DNA of 64,000 bases, from positions 186,001 to 250,000 of the forward strand of contig CAWEVM010000003.1 in NCBI GenBank assembly GCA_963812505.1, in the 5' to 3' direction. Within the stretch, counting starts at the first letter, position 1; the number at the start of each line of letters is the position of its first letter. Below the pieces are notes generated by a model. It saw only the letters and a list, made by a program, of their open reading frames with translations, was not told where the DNA came from and searched no databases. Below are positions 9,316-22,215 of the stretch, piece by piece. This stretch comes from JAMXLO01 sp963812505. GTDB lineage: Bacteria > Pseudomonadota > Alphaproteobacteria > Acetobacterales > Acetobacteraceae. A program made the position numbers and the translations under genes.

Positions 9316-9582
9316 ATGAGCGACCGCACCCCGCCCGAACTTGACCTGTTGCCCGACGGGAGCTTCCGGCAGCGCCGTCCGCCGGTCGCCGCCCGCATCT
9401 TTGCCTGGGCGATTGTCATTGCGGCGGCCGCAGCGGCTCTTGCGGTGGCCGCTGTCGCCCTGTGGTTCGCGCTGATCCTGATCCCGGTCGTCGTGGTGGC
9501 GGGGCTGATTGCCTGGCTGGCATTTCGCTACCAGGTCTGGCGCTCGGGAACGGCGGTCCGGCGTGATCCCTGGCGGCGATAA
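9316..9582 (+). CDS. small predicted inner-membrane protein
   Basis: An 88-residue protein with an acidic then arginine-rich N terminus (SDRTPPELDLLPDGSFRQRR), a long hydrophobic stretch from about residue 28 to 68 that can form two membrane helices (Ala-rich, then Val/Ile-rich), and a basic C-terminal tail. I do not recognise a named family. Codon usage is like the neighbours and the hydrophobic pattern is unlikely by chance, so it is probably real. It starts 69 bases from the divergent LLM gene and ends 2 bases before the convergent YciI gene. The charge pattern suggests both ends face the cytoplasm. Confidence 0.65.
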   Translation: MSDRTPPELDLLPDGSFRQRRPPVAARIFAWAIVIAAAAAALAVAAVALWFALILIPVVVVAGLIAWLAFRYQVWRSGTAVRRDPWRR

Positions 9583-9584
9583 AC

Positions 9585-9893
9585 CTATGGCGTGATCTTG
9601 CCGTCGTGCACCACGAGTTGCACCGGCTTGACCTCCACGCGCTGCCAAACGTTGCCCTTGGTATAGGGATCGTTGGCGATCATCGCATCCAGTTCTGCGC
9701 GATCCGCGCAGTCTGCCATCAGGAACGAACCGACCGGCTGTTGTGAATCGTCGAAGATGCGCCCACCGAACACGAGCTTGCCACTGGCGACATTCCCCTT
9801 CAGGCCCTCGAGATGCGCGGTCCGCGTTGCTTGTCGACGCGCCGGGGCTTGAGCGTCGGTTCCGTCGTAGATGGTCACCAGAAACTGCGGCAT
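9585..9893 (-). CDS. YciI family protein
   Basis: A 102-residue ferredoxin-like-fold protein of the YciI family (dimeric alpha+beta barrel). It begins MPQFLVTIYDGTD, has the conserved HLEGLK followed by GGRIFDD, and ends with the characteristic ANDPYTKGNVW block that holds the family Asp-Pro-Tyr/Phe motif. Known members are small enzymes or enzyme-like proteins of unclear role; a dehydrochlorinase or muconolactone-isomerase-like chemistry has been suggested for some. It lies 12 bases downstream of an LLM oxidoreductase on the same strand, so the two are probably co-transcribed. Confidence 0.85.
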   Translation of the reverse strand: MPQFLVTIYDGTDAQAPARRQATRTAHLEGLKGNVASGKLVFGGRIFDDSQQPVGSFLMADCADRAELDAMIANDPYTKGNVWQRVEVKPVQLVVHDGKITP

Positions 9894-9905
9894 GCGATAT
9901 CTCCT

Positions 9906-10937
9906 CTAATCCGCGGCGAGCGGCATCTGCGCGGTCAGACCGAACTCCCGTGCCAGTAACGTATAGGAACGCCGCCGTGCCTCGGGGTCGTGCAGCGTCG
10001 TGAGAATGGCGATTTCTTCCACGCCATGCTCCGCTGCCAATGCGCGCAGCTTTTCCGCTACCACCGCAGGTGTGCCATAGAGCGCTCGCGAACGCAGGCG
10101 TTCGATGCGCATCGTCTCTGCTTCGGAATACGCGTGTGCCGCGGCTTCCTCGGGTGAGGGAAGTGCAGCGAACACGCCGCGGTCGCGGCCCAGCCGCCAC
10201 ATCTCGCGCGAGCTGAACAAGCGCGCCGCCTCCGCCTCGGTCTCCGCCGCCATCGCCCAGACACACAGCGCGCCATAGGGTTGCGGGAAGCGTTCGCTTG
10301 GCCGGTAGTTCTCGCGATACAGCGCCATCGCCTGCTCGACGCCGCGGCCGTCGGTGATGAAGTGCGCAAAGCAGAACGGTATGCCGAAATACGCGGCGAC
10401 CTGGGGGCCATAGTCCGAACTGCCGAGCATCCATACCTCGGGCATGGTGGGTCCGCCCGGCTGGGCGATGATGTCGCGGAACGGATGGCCCTCCACCAGC
10501 TTCTCGCCGGCGAGCCACGCCAGCAAGTCGCGCACCTGCGCCGGAAAATGATCCGCCGCCGTCTCCGCCAGCGGATTGAGCGCGAATGCGGTACGTCCGT
10601 CGGAGCCGGGTGCGCGGCCCAGACCGAGGTCGATCCGCCCAGGCGCGATCGCTTCCAGTAAGCGGAACTGCTCGGCCACCTTCAGACTGGAGTAGTGCGG
10701 CAACATGACACCGGCGGAGCCGACGCGGATGCGCGTTGTGGTGGCGGCGATGGCGCTGATCAGGATCTCCGGCGCAGTGCCGGCCTGACTGGCAGAGTTG
10801 TGGTGCTCGGCGCACCAGTAGCGCGTGTAGCCAAGTGCCTCGCAGTGCTTCGCCAGCGCCAGGCTCTCGCGGATCGAGGTATCCGGCGAGCGGCCGGTCA
10901 CCACGGTCGATTGGTCAAGGACAGACAGTCGCAGCAT
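9906..10937 (-). CDS. LLM class flavin-dependent oxidoreductase (MsnO8/YhbW type)
   Basis: A 343-residue LLM oxidoreductase of the alkanal-monooxygenase-alpha-like group. Signature stretches are RLSVLDQSTV at the start, RYWCAEHHN, VGSAGVMLPHYSSLKVAEQF and LLEAIAPGRIDLGLGRAPG, which together mark the MsnO8/YhbW subgroup. These usually take reduced FMN. The product ends with a short tail, and the next gene downstream (YciI) begins 12 bases on. The natural substrate is not known for this subgroup as a whole. Confidence 0.88.
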   Translation of the reverse strand: MLRLSVLDQSTVVTGRSPDTSIRESLALAKHCEALGYTRYWCAEHHNSASQAGTAPEILISAIAATTTRIRVGSAGVMLPHYSSLKVAEQFRLLEAIAPGRIDLGLGRAPGSDGRTAFALNPLAETAADHFPAQVRDLLAWLAGEKLVEGHPFRDIIAQPGGPTMPEVWMLGSSDYGPQVAAYFGIPFCFAHFITDGRGVEQAMALYRENYRPSERFPQPYGALCVWAMAAETEAEAARLFSSREMWRLGRDRGVFAALPSPEEAAAHAYSEAETMRIERLRSRALYGTPAVVAEKLRALAAEHGVEEIAILTTLHDPEARRRSYTLLAREFGLTAQMPLAAD

Positions 10938-10979
10938 TCTATCGCTCCGACGGTATTAGAGCAGGATCAGCCTGCACTG

Positions 10980-12176
10980 TCAGATCCGCCGAACCACATA
11001 GGTCTGCTCCAGCGCCTCCAGTATCGTATCGGCGTGTGCCGAATCGCGTGCCTCAACCATCACTTCCAGCTCCGCCGCCTGCACCGACGAAGCAGCGAAC
11101 AGCCGTTGGTGCGAGACCTCGATGATGTTGCCGCCGGTGCCACCGATCTTGCCGGCGATGTCGGCGAGCACGCCGGGCCGATCGGGAATTTGCAGATGCA
11201 GCCGCAGCAGCCTGCCGTCCCGCAGCAGGTTGCGCAACAGCACATTCGACAGGATGCGCGCGTCGATGTTGCCGCCGGTGATCGCCACGCCAACCCGCTT
11301 GTCACGGAAGTGCTCCGTGTAGGCCAGCAGCGCTGCAACGCCTGCGGCACCCGCACCTTCCGCCACCACCTTGGCACCTTCGACCAGCAATCCGATTGCC
11401 TCCTCGATCGTGTGCTCAGGCACGACCAGAACTTCCACGCCCAGCTCGCGCATGATGGTGAGCGGCAACTCACCGACATCGCGCACCGCGATGCCCTCGG
11501 CGATCGTCGGGCCACCGACCGAGACCGTTTCACCGGCGAGCCGCTGAGCCATCGCCGAATATGCCGCGACTTCGACACCGTACACCGCGATGCCAGGCTT
11601 CATCGCCCGCGCCGCGGTAACGCACCCGGCCAGCAAGCCCCCGCCACCGACCGGAATCACCAGCGCATCGAGATCGGGCGCGTCCTGCAGCAGCTCCATC
11701 GCCACTGTGCCTTGCCCAGCCATCACGTCGACGTCGTTGTACGGATGCACGAAGACGAAGCCTCGTTCTATCGCCAGCGCTTCGGCATGAGCCGCAGCCT
11801 CGGCGAGCGTCTCACCGTGCAGCACGACATTCGCACCCCACAATGCCGTGCGCGTCACCTTCGTGGCCGGGGTGAATTTTGGCATCACAATGGTGGCGCC
11901 GACATTGCTGAGGCGTGCGTGCCGCGCCACGGCCTGCGCGTGGTTCCCGGCCGACATCGCAATGACGCCGCGCTCGCGCTCTGTGTCGGTCAACAAGGCC
12001 ATGCGGTTGGCTGCGCCCCGCTCCTTGAACGCGCCGGTGACCTGCAGATTTTCAAGCTTGAGCACGACTTCGGCACCGGTCGCGCGCGACACCGCCTCAC
12101 TCGGCAGCGCCGGCGTGCGTAGCACCCGGCCGGCGATCCGCTCGGCCGCCGCCGTCACGTCGGCGAAGCGCAGCAC
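10980..12176 (-). CDS. ilvA: threonine ammonia-lyase
   Basis: PLP-dependent deamination of L-threonine to 2-oxobutanoate. The start VLRFADVTAAAERIAG, the PLP-lysine motif TGAFKERGA (Lys51), the GGGGLLAG phosphate-binding loop and a C-terminal ACT-like domain (PDRPGVLADIAGKIG, then a final segment ending YVVRRI) identify it. The single ACT domain and length near 400 residues fit the short catabolic-type enzyme (tdcB-like) as much as the biosynthetic one; both names are used in Alphaproteobacteria. I chose the GTG at 12176, one base after the greA stop, because family homology begins there; an ATG at 12221 would add 15 residues that overlap greA. Confidence 0.9.
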   Translation of the reverse strand: MLRFADVTAAAERIAGRVLRTPALPSEAVSRATGAEVVLKLENLQVTGAFKERGAANRMALLTDTERERGVIAMSAGNHAQAVARHARLSNVGATIVMPKFTPATKVTRTALWGANVVLHGETLAEAAAHAEALAIERGFVFVHPYNDVDVMAGQGTVAMELLQDAPDLDALVIPVGGGGLLAGCVTAARAMKPGIAVYGVEVAAYSAMAQRLAGETVSVGGPTIAEGIAVRDVGELPLTIMRELGVEVLVVPEHTIEEAIGLLVEGAKVVAEGAGAAGVAALLAYTEHFRDKRVGVAITGGNIDARILSNVLLRNLLRDGRLLRLHLQIPDRPGVLADIAGKIGGTGGNIIEVSHQRLFAASSVQAAELEVMVEARDSAHADTILEALEQTYVVRRI

Positions 12177-12177
12177 G

Positions 12178-12651
12178 TCAGACGAACTTGATACCGAGAA
12201 TCTCGTATGACCGATCGCCACCCGGTGCTGGCACCGAAACAGCGTCGCCCACCTTCTTGCCGATCAGCGCCTTGGCCAGCGGCGAGGAGATCGACAGCCG
12301 ACCGCCCTTGATGTCGGCCTCATACACACCGACGATCTGGTAGCTGGATTCCTTCTCGGTCTCCTCCTCCACCAGTCGGACATGCGCGCCGAACATGATG
12401 TGCTCGCCGGACAGGGCGGATGGATCGATCACCTCGGCTGAGGCAACGATTTCCTCGAGCTCGGCAATGCGGCCCTCGATGAAGGACTGACGTTCTCGGG
12501 CGGCGTGGTATTCGGCGTTTTCCGAGAGGTCGCCGTGCGTGCGTGCCTCGGCAATCTGGCGAATGATCGCCGGGCGCTCCGACGACTTGAGCTGGCGAAG
12601 CTCGTCATTCAACCGCTGCAGTCCGGGGGCGGTCATGGGGAACTTCTGCAC
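12178..12651 (-). CDS. greA: transcription elongation factor GreA
   Basis: Rescues backtracked RNA polymerase by stimulating transcript cleavage. The 157-residue length is exact for the family. The N-terminal coiled coil contains ERPAIIRQIAEARTHGDLSE followed by NAEYHAA, which carries the acidic tip, and the C-terminal FKBP-like domain has ISSPLAKALIGKKVGD. The GTG at 12651 gives the standard start QKFPMT and is preceded by GGAG four bases upstream. Its stop is one base from the ilvA start, so the two are probably co-transcribed downstream of carB. Confidence 0.96.
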   Translation of the reverse strand: MQKFPMTAPGLQRLNDELRQLKSSERPAIIRQIAEARTHGDLSENAEYHAARERQSFIEGRIAELEEIVASAEVIDPSALSGEHIMFGAHVRLVEEETEKESSYQIVGVYEADIKGGRLSISSPLAKALIGKKVGDAVSVPAPGGDRSYEILGIKFV

Positions 12652-12748
12652 GTCACTCCGTCCTTTGATGGTCCGAACGCAATGGGAAGCCGTGTTGCGG
12701 CCAAACACAAGCGCCACGACAGGCACGCGCCTGGCCGCGACGACGGTT

Positions 12749-15991
<3,243 letters not shown>

Positions 15992-15998
15992 TCGTCAG

Positions 15999-16283
15999 TC
16001 AGTGCTCAGGGGCGCTGTCATTGGTGTCGATCAGCGCGCGTGCGGCTCCGACACCCTTTGGCGTGAGTTCGAGATGCCAGTGGCACTGCAGCGCGCCTTC
16101 CGGCAGTCGGATCGGCTCAAGGATAAGTCCGGCACGCAGGCAGGCGGCGACGGCATCGCTGAACGTTTGGTAGTCGATGTTCTGCTGGGCGAGTTCGCGG
16201 AACCGTGCGAAGCCCGCCTCGATATTCGGTTCGCTGATCCTGTGCCGAAATGCAGTGATCAGCAGTGGTCCTGTCATGTCCAT
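15999..16283 (-). CDS. unknown 94-residue protein between carA and carB
   Basis: A small open frame starting one base after the carA stop (TGA-T-ATG) and ending 7 bases before carB, so it must be co-translated with both subunits. I recognise no family. The sequence is mixed alpha/beta with no membrane segment; it begins MDMTGPLLITAFRHRISEPN, has a helical stretch ARFRELAQQN, and ends acidic. Codon usage is coding-like (GC-rich third positions) and it has no alternative frame. Most bacteria have carA directly abutting carB or separated by noncoding DNA, so an intervening conserved gene would be notable. A winged-helix-like fold is possible from the LELTPKGVGAARALI ending, but that is a guess. 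Confidence 0.65.
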   Translation of the reverse strand: MDMTGPLLITAFRHRISEPNIEAGFARFRELAQQNIDYQTFSDAVAACLRAGLILEPIRLPEGALQCHWHLELTPKGVGAARALIDTNDSAPEH

Positions 16284-16284
16284 A

Positions 16285-17661
16285 TCAGGCGCGTCGTTCG
16301 ATCATCGCGATGAACCGCCCGAACAGGTAGTGACTGTCGCTTGGCCCGGGGCTCGCCTCCGGATGGTATTGCACGGAAAACGCCGGTCGATCGGTGCATC
16401 TCAGCCCTTCGTTCGAGCCATCGAACAGTGACACATGTGTGACCTTTGCTGTGGCCGGCAACGTCTTCGGGTCCACCGCGAAGCCGTGGTTCTGGCTGGT
16501 GATCTCCACCTTGCCGGTGGCGAGGTCCTTCACCGGCTGATTTGCGCCGCGGTGCCCGCGGTCCATCTTGTAGGTCTTCGCCCCCAGCGCCAGGGCGAGC
16601 AACTGATGACCGAGGCAGATGCCGAATACCGGCACGCCGGCATCCAGTACGCCGCGGATCGCCGGGACCGCATACTCGCCCGTGGCCGCCGGATCGCCCG
16701 GGCCATTGGACAGGAACACCCCGTCGGGTTCGCGGCGCAGAATGTCGTCCGCCGTCGCCGTCGCGGGCACCACCGTCACGCGGCACCCCGCGGACGCTAG
16801 GCAGCGAAGGATGTTGTGCTTCGCCCCATAGTCCACCGCCACCACGTGGTGCCGGGGCTCGGTCTGGCATCCCACGCCGCCGGGCCACGCCCACCTCGTC
16901 TCGTCCCACTCATAAGATTGCCGGCAGGACACTTCCTTGGCGAGGTCCATGCCCTCGAGGCCTGGCCACGCTTGGGCCAGCGCGCGCAAGGCCGGCAGAT
17001 CGAAATGGCCGGTGGCGGGAAACGCCAGCACTCCGTTGGGAGCACCGCCATCGCGAACACGAACCGTCAGTGCCCGTGTATCGACGCCTGCCAGACCGGC
17101 GATGCCGCGCGCTCGCAGCCAGGCATCCAGATGCTGCACCGAGCGCCAATTGGATGGTTCGGTCACATCCTGCTTCACCACCAGACCACGCGCCGCGATC
17201 GCGGCGGCTTCGATGTCCTCGCCGTTGGTGCCGACATTGCCGATGTGCGGGAAGGTGAAGGTGATGATCTGCCCGGCATAGGATGGGTCGGTCAGTGTCT
17301 CCTGATAACCGGTCATGCCGGTGTTGAAGCAGACCTCGCCAACGGGCGCCGGTTCCGCCGTATGTGCGCCAAAGCCGCGGCCCCAGAACACCGTCCCGTC
17401 GGCCAGCACCAACGCCGCGGTTGCCCCGAATGGCGTCGGGCCGCCGTCAGGCGGCGTGGGCTCGGTGCGCGGCGCGACCACTCCGCCCGATAGATCGGAC
17501 AAAGCGAGGCCGGTCGCAGCGATCACCGCTGCCCAATGGCGCGACGGGATCGAACCGGCCTGGCGCCATTTGCGGACTGCTTCGGTCCCTACACCGGTCA
17601 GACGTGCGGCAGCCTCCGCCCCGCCCAGGCGCTCGACGACGGAATCCACGCTGAATGTCAT
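16285..17661 (-). CDS. carA: carbamoyl-phosphate synthase small subunit with N-terminal HTH-like domain
   Basis: Glutamine amidotransferase subunit that feeds ammonia to CarB. From about residue 75 it is a normal CarA: the N-terminal swivel domain (FNTGMTGYQETLTDPSY), then the class I amidotransferase with FGICLGHQLLALALGAK (nucleophilic Cys) and HPEASPGPSD (catalytic His and partner). Ahead of this lie about 50 extra residues, SVVERLGGAEAAARLTGV followed by AVRKWRQAGSIPSRHW, which look like a compact Cro/YdaS-type helix-turn-helix, then a Pro-rich linker. I recall that NCBI curates a domain named carph-isopro found on some such proteins. Possible starts are 17697, 17685 and 17661; none has a good ribosome binding site. 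I chose 17661, which sits 7 bases after a -10-like box and could be leaderless. Confidence 0.9.
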   Translation of the reverse strand: MTFSVDSVVERLGGAEAAARLTGVGTEAVRKWRQAGSIPSRHWAAVIAATGLALSDLSGGVVAPRTEPTPPDGGPTPFGATAALVLADGTVFWGRGFGAHTAEPAPVGEVCFNTGMTGYQETLTDPSYAGQIITFTFPHIGNVGTNGEDIEAAAIAARGLVVKQDVTEPSNWRSVQHLDAWLRARGIAGLAGVDTRALTVRVRDGGAPNGVLAFPATGHFDLPALRALAQAWPGLEGMDLAKEVSCRQSYEWDETRWAWPGGVGCQTEPRHHVVAVDYGAKHNILRCLASAGCRVTVVPATATADDILRREPDGVFLSNGPGDPAATGEYAVPAIRGVLDAGVPVFGICLGHQLLALALGAKTYKMDRGHRGANQPVKDLATGKVEITSQNHGFAVDPKTLPATAKVTHVSLFDGSNEGLRCTDRPAFSVQYHPEASPGPSDSHYLFGRFIAMIERRA

Positions 17662-17668
17662 GCGAGGG

Positions 17669-17697
17669 ACAGTATGGGAAGTCATTTCCCAGCGCAA
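17669..17697 (-). promoter_or_regulatory. candidate carA promoter with palindromic operator in the spacer
   Basis: On the minus strand TTGCGC (17697-17692) and TACTGT (17674-17669) are 17 bases apart. Each matches the sigma70 consensus at four of six positions. The spacer holds a perfect inverted repeat TGGGAA-N5-TTCCCA (17675-17691 in plus coordinates). A transcript from here would begin at or beside the ATG at 17661. If the ATG at 17697 were used instead, all of this would be coding, so promoter and start choice depend on each other. Confidence 0.4.
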
Positions 17698-17714
17698 CTA
17701 TCCGCAGAGTCGCC

Positions 17715-17726
17715 AGGAAATTTCCT
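17715..17726. promoter_or_regulatory. perfect 12-bp palindrome AGGAAATTTCCT
   Basis: Lies in the divergent region between carA and yqeY, about 37 bases centre-to-centre from the GGGAA-N5-TTCCC repeat in the carA promoter. Both share GGAA...TTCC half sites. It is a candidate second operator. What binds is unknown; the HTH-like domain of CarA is one suspect. Confidence 0.4.
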
Positions 17727-17754
17727 CCGCCCCCCACAACCAAGTCACTTCGCC

Positions 17755-17760
17755 TATAGT
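17755..17760 (+). promoter_or_regulatory. candidate -10 box for yqeY-dnaG-rpoD
   Basis: TATAGT matches the sigma70 -10 consensus at five of six positions and lies 28 bases before the yqeY ATG. No convincing -35 hexamer is seen at 16-18 bases upstream, where the sequence is C-rich. It may drive the yqeY-dnaG-rpoD block. Confidence 0.3.
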
Positions 17761-17788
17761 AGGGAGAGTTTTTTCGTCGGGGGGTGTC

Positions 17789-18244
17789 ATGAGCCTGCGC
17801 GAGCAGTTCACCGATCAGCTCAAGGCGTCGATGAAGGCCGGCACCGCCCCTCGTACCTCGACCCTGCGCATGATCCTCGCCCGGTTGAAGGACATTGACA
17901 TTGCCGCGCGGCCCAAGGGCATCGAGCACGTGCCGGAAGACGAGATCGTCGGCATGCTGCGCGGCATGGTGAAGTCGCGCCGCGAGTCGGTGGAACTGTA
18001 TCGTCAAGGACACCGCCAAGACCTCGTGGACAAGGAGGAGGCCGAGATCGCGGTCATCGAGACCTTCCTGCCGCAACAGATGGACGAGGGCGCCATGACC
18101 GCGGCGGTGGCGGCGGCGATCGCGGAGACCGGGGCGGCCAGCATCAAGGACATGGGCAAGGTGATGGCCGCTCTGCGGGCGAAGCACGCCGCGACACTGG
18201 ACATGGCCAAGGCCGGCCCGCTGGTGAAGGCGAGGCTGTCGTGA
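17789..18244 (+). CDS. GatB/YqeY domain-containing protein
   Basis: A 151-residue YqeY-like protein related to the C-terminal tRNA-binding domain of GatB. It opens MSLREQFTDQLKASMKAG, continues with STLRMILARLKDIDI, has the conserved GMVKSRRESVELY block and EIAVIETFLPQQM, and ends with the domain-typical MGKVMAALRAKH...LVKARLS. The gene commonly lies just upstream of dnaG in Alphaproteobacteria. A role in tRNA amidation is suggested by the domain but unproven. The ATG at 17789 follows GGGGGGTGTC, an acceptable G-rich binding site. Upstream in-frame sequence is carA antisense and was not included. Confidence 0.9.
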   Translation: MSLREQFTDQLKASMKAGTAPRTSTLRMILARLKDIDIAARPKGIEHVPEDEIVGMLRGMVKSRRESVELYRQGHRQDLVDKEEAEIAVIETFLPQQMDEGAMTAAVAAAIAETGAASIKDMGKVMAALRAKHAATLDMAKAGPLVKARLS

Positions 18245-18271
18245 CGGGGCGCATTCTTCCCCTCCCCCCAA

Positions 18272-18294
18272 CCCCCTCCCGCAAGGGGAGGGGG
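18272..18294 (+). repeat. GC-rich perfect hairpin overlapping the dnaG ribosome binding region
   Basis: CCCCCTCCC (18272-18280) and GGGAGGGGG (18286-18294) form a 9-bp perfect stem with a GCAAG loop. It is followed by AGATTCCGCTG and then the dnaG ATG at 18306, so the purine-rich right arm is also the only Shine-Dalgarno-like sequence for dnaG. There is no T-run. Similar CCCTCCC-GCAA-GGGAGGG units are common as dispersed intergenic repeats in alphaproteobacterial genomes, so it could be a repeat copy, a processing site, or a translational control element. Confidence 0.7.
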
Positions 18295-18305
18295 AGATTC
18301 CGCTG

Positions 18306-20096
18306 ATGGCGCTGCCCGCCTCATTCCTCGACGAACTGCGTGCCCGCACACCGTTGGCGGCCATTGTCGGGCGCCGTATGCGGCTCGCCCGGTCCGGCCG
18401 CCAGTGGAAGGGCTGCTGTCCGTTCCACGGCGAGAAGACCCCCAGCTTTTACGTCTATGAGGACGGCCACTATCACTGCTTCGGCTGCGGCGCGCATGGC
18501 GACGCAATCGGCTTCATTATGCAAAGCGAGGGCGCCGGCTTCATGGAGGCGGTGGAACGCCTCGCCGCTGAAGCAGGGCTCGAGGTGCCGAAGCCGTCGC
18601 CCGAGGCGGCTGCGACCGAGCAGCGGCGGTTGGACCTCGCCGCCGTGCTGGAGGCCGCGCAGGCCAGCTACCACCGCAGGCTGTTCCTGCCGGAAGGCCG
18701 CCTCGCGCTGGACTATCTCCGCGGCCGCGGTCTGTCCGAGCCGACTATCCATCGCTTCGGCATCGGCTGGTCGGGTGAGGGCAGGGGGGCGGTGGCCGCC
18801 GATCTCGGCCGCGATGGGGTCACGCAGGACCAACTCGTCGACGCTGGACTGATGCGTCGTGACGATGAAACCGGCCGGCCCTTCGATCTGTTCTTCAATC
18901 GCGTGATGTTTCCGATCCGCGATCGCCGCGGCCGGGTCATCAGCTTCGGCGGGCGCATCCTAGGCGATGGTCAGCCGAAATACGTCAACGGGCCGGAGAC
19001 GGCGCTGTTCTCCAAGCGCCGCACGCTCTACGCGCTGGATCTGGCACGCGAGGCGGTACGAGGGGGTGCGCCTTTGGTGGTGGTCGAAGGCTACATGGAC
19101 GTGATCGGTCTCGCGCAGGCCGGGATCGGGGGCGCCGTCGCGCCACTCGGCACGGCGCTGACGGAGGAGCAGCTCGAGGAGCTTTGGCGGCTCGTGCCTG
19201 CACCGATCCTCTGCTTCGACGGCGATGCCGCGGGCAGCCGTGCCGCCGCCCGTGCCGCAGAGCTGGCACTGCCGCTACTGGCGCCTGACCGCACGTTGCG
19301 GCTCGCCAGGCTGCCTTCGGGCGAGGACCCGGATAGTTTGGTTCGCCGCCAGGGGCCCGATGCGGTGCGCGCCGTGCTGTCGACCGCCGCGCCGCTGGGC
19401 GACGCTCTGTTTGACCTGCTCCGCGAGGCGGGCGGTGAGGCGACTCCCGAGCAGCGCGCGGCATTTCGTGCGCGCCTGGAGGCGGCCGCGCGGCGCATCC
19501 CTGATCGGGCGCTTGCCGGCGAATATCGCCGTGCACTGCTCGATCGTTTTTTCGCCGGCCGCGGCAATGGCCGACGGGTTGCCATCGCTCGGTCGCTTGC
19601 GCGCCCCAGTCCTGCCGCCGATACCGCGGCAGTCGAGCGATGCCGCATCCTCACCGCCATCCTGCTCCGCCACCCAATGCTGCTGCGCGACGTCGAGCAT
19701 GCCTATGTCGGGCTCGACCTGCCAAACCCTCTCGCGACGTTGAGAACCGCATTGCAGGAGTGGGCGGAAGCGGCCGAAATCCTTGACTCCCAGGCATTGA
19801 TGACCCACCTCACGAATTCTGGATTGCAAGCTGAAGCCGACCAGGCTCTGGCGAGGGGACCCGTGCCCCTGCCGGCCTGTGCGTCATCGGCAGCGATGCC
19901 GGCGGAGGCTGCGGCAGGATGGTGGCACATCTTCGGGTTTCTGAATGTGCAGCGTCTGGGCGAGGAAATTGCGTTGGCCGAGGCTGTGTGTGCGCAGGAG
20001 CTGACAGCCCAGAACCAGAACCGCCTGCTCGCCCTGAAGGCAGCGCTCAACAAGGTCAACAGCGGCGAGCCCGATGGGGTGGACCTTGCGGCGTGA
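18306..20096 (+). CDS. dnaG: DNA primase
   Basis: Makes RNA primers at the replication fork. The 596-residue protein has the N-terminal CHC2-type zinc site (Cys38, His41, Cys58, Cys61 within CCPFHGEKTPSF and YHCFGCGAHGD), the core polymerase domain with FNRVMFPIRDRRG and FGGRILGDGQPKYVNGPET, the Toprim motif VVVEGYMDV near residues 258-266 and the FDGDAAG metal site, and a C-terminal helical region that would contact DnaB helicase. Arrangement with yqeY before and rpoD after is the usual alphaproteobacterial form of the macromolecular-synthesis operon. Confidence 0.97.
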   Translation: MALPASFLDELRARTPLAAIVGRRMRLARSGRQWKGCCPFHGEKTPSFYVYEDGHYHCFGCGAHGDAIGFIMQSEGAGFMEAVERLAAEAGLEVPKPSPEAAATEQRRLDLAAVLEAAQASYHRRLFLPEGRLALDYLRGRGLSEPTIHRFGIGWSGEGRGAVAADLGRDGVTQDQLVDAGLMRRDDETGRPFDLFFNRVMFPIRDRRGRVISFGGRILGDGQPKYVNGPETALFSKRRTLYALDLAREAVRGGAPLVVVEGYMDVIGLAQAGIGGAVAPLGTALTEEQLEELWRLVPAPILCFDGDAAGSRAAARAAELALPLLAPDRTLRLARLPSGEDPDSLVRRQGPDAVRAVLSTAAPLGDALFDLLREAGGEATPEQRAAFRARLEAAARRIPDRALAGEYRRALLDRFFAGRGNGRRVAIARSLARPSPAADTAAVERCRILTAILLRHPMLLRDVEHAYVGLDLPNPLATLRTALQEWAEAAEILDSQALMTHLTNSGLQAEADQALARGPVPLPACASSAAMPAEAAAGWWHIFGFLNVQRLGEEIALAEAVCAQELTAQNQNRLLALKAALNKVNSGEPDGVDLAA

Positions 20097-20146
20097 TTTT
20101 CGGAGTGCGGCCATTGCGCCGCGTTGATTTGGGAGTTCGCTGAACG

Positions 20147-22117
<1,971 letters not shown>

Positions 22118-22215
22118 ACGCTGGCGCCTTCTGCCGCGCTCGCGAGGTATCCTCTCTTGACCGTGTCGGCAGAGCATGGCGTCCTGCCGGATCAGCCGGA
22201 ACGCGCGGGGAGAAG

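Noticed and set aside
12720..12733. CAGGC-ACGC-GCCTG hairpin between carB and greA as a terminator
   Set aside because: Five base pairs and no T-run; greA and ilvA probably depend on transcription through or from near here. Recorded only in the carB entry.
22118..22215. Possible tRNA or terminator after rpoD
   Set aside because: No cloverleaf, no T-arm consensus and no hairpin with T-run found by eye.
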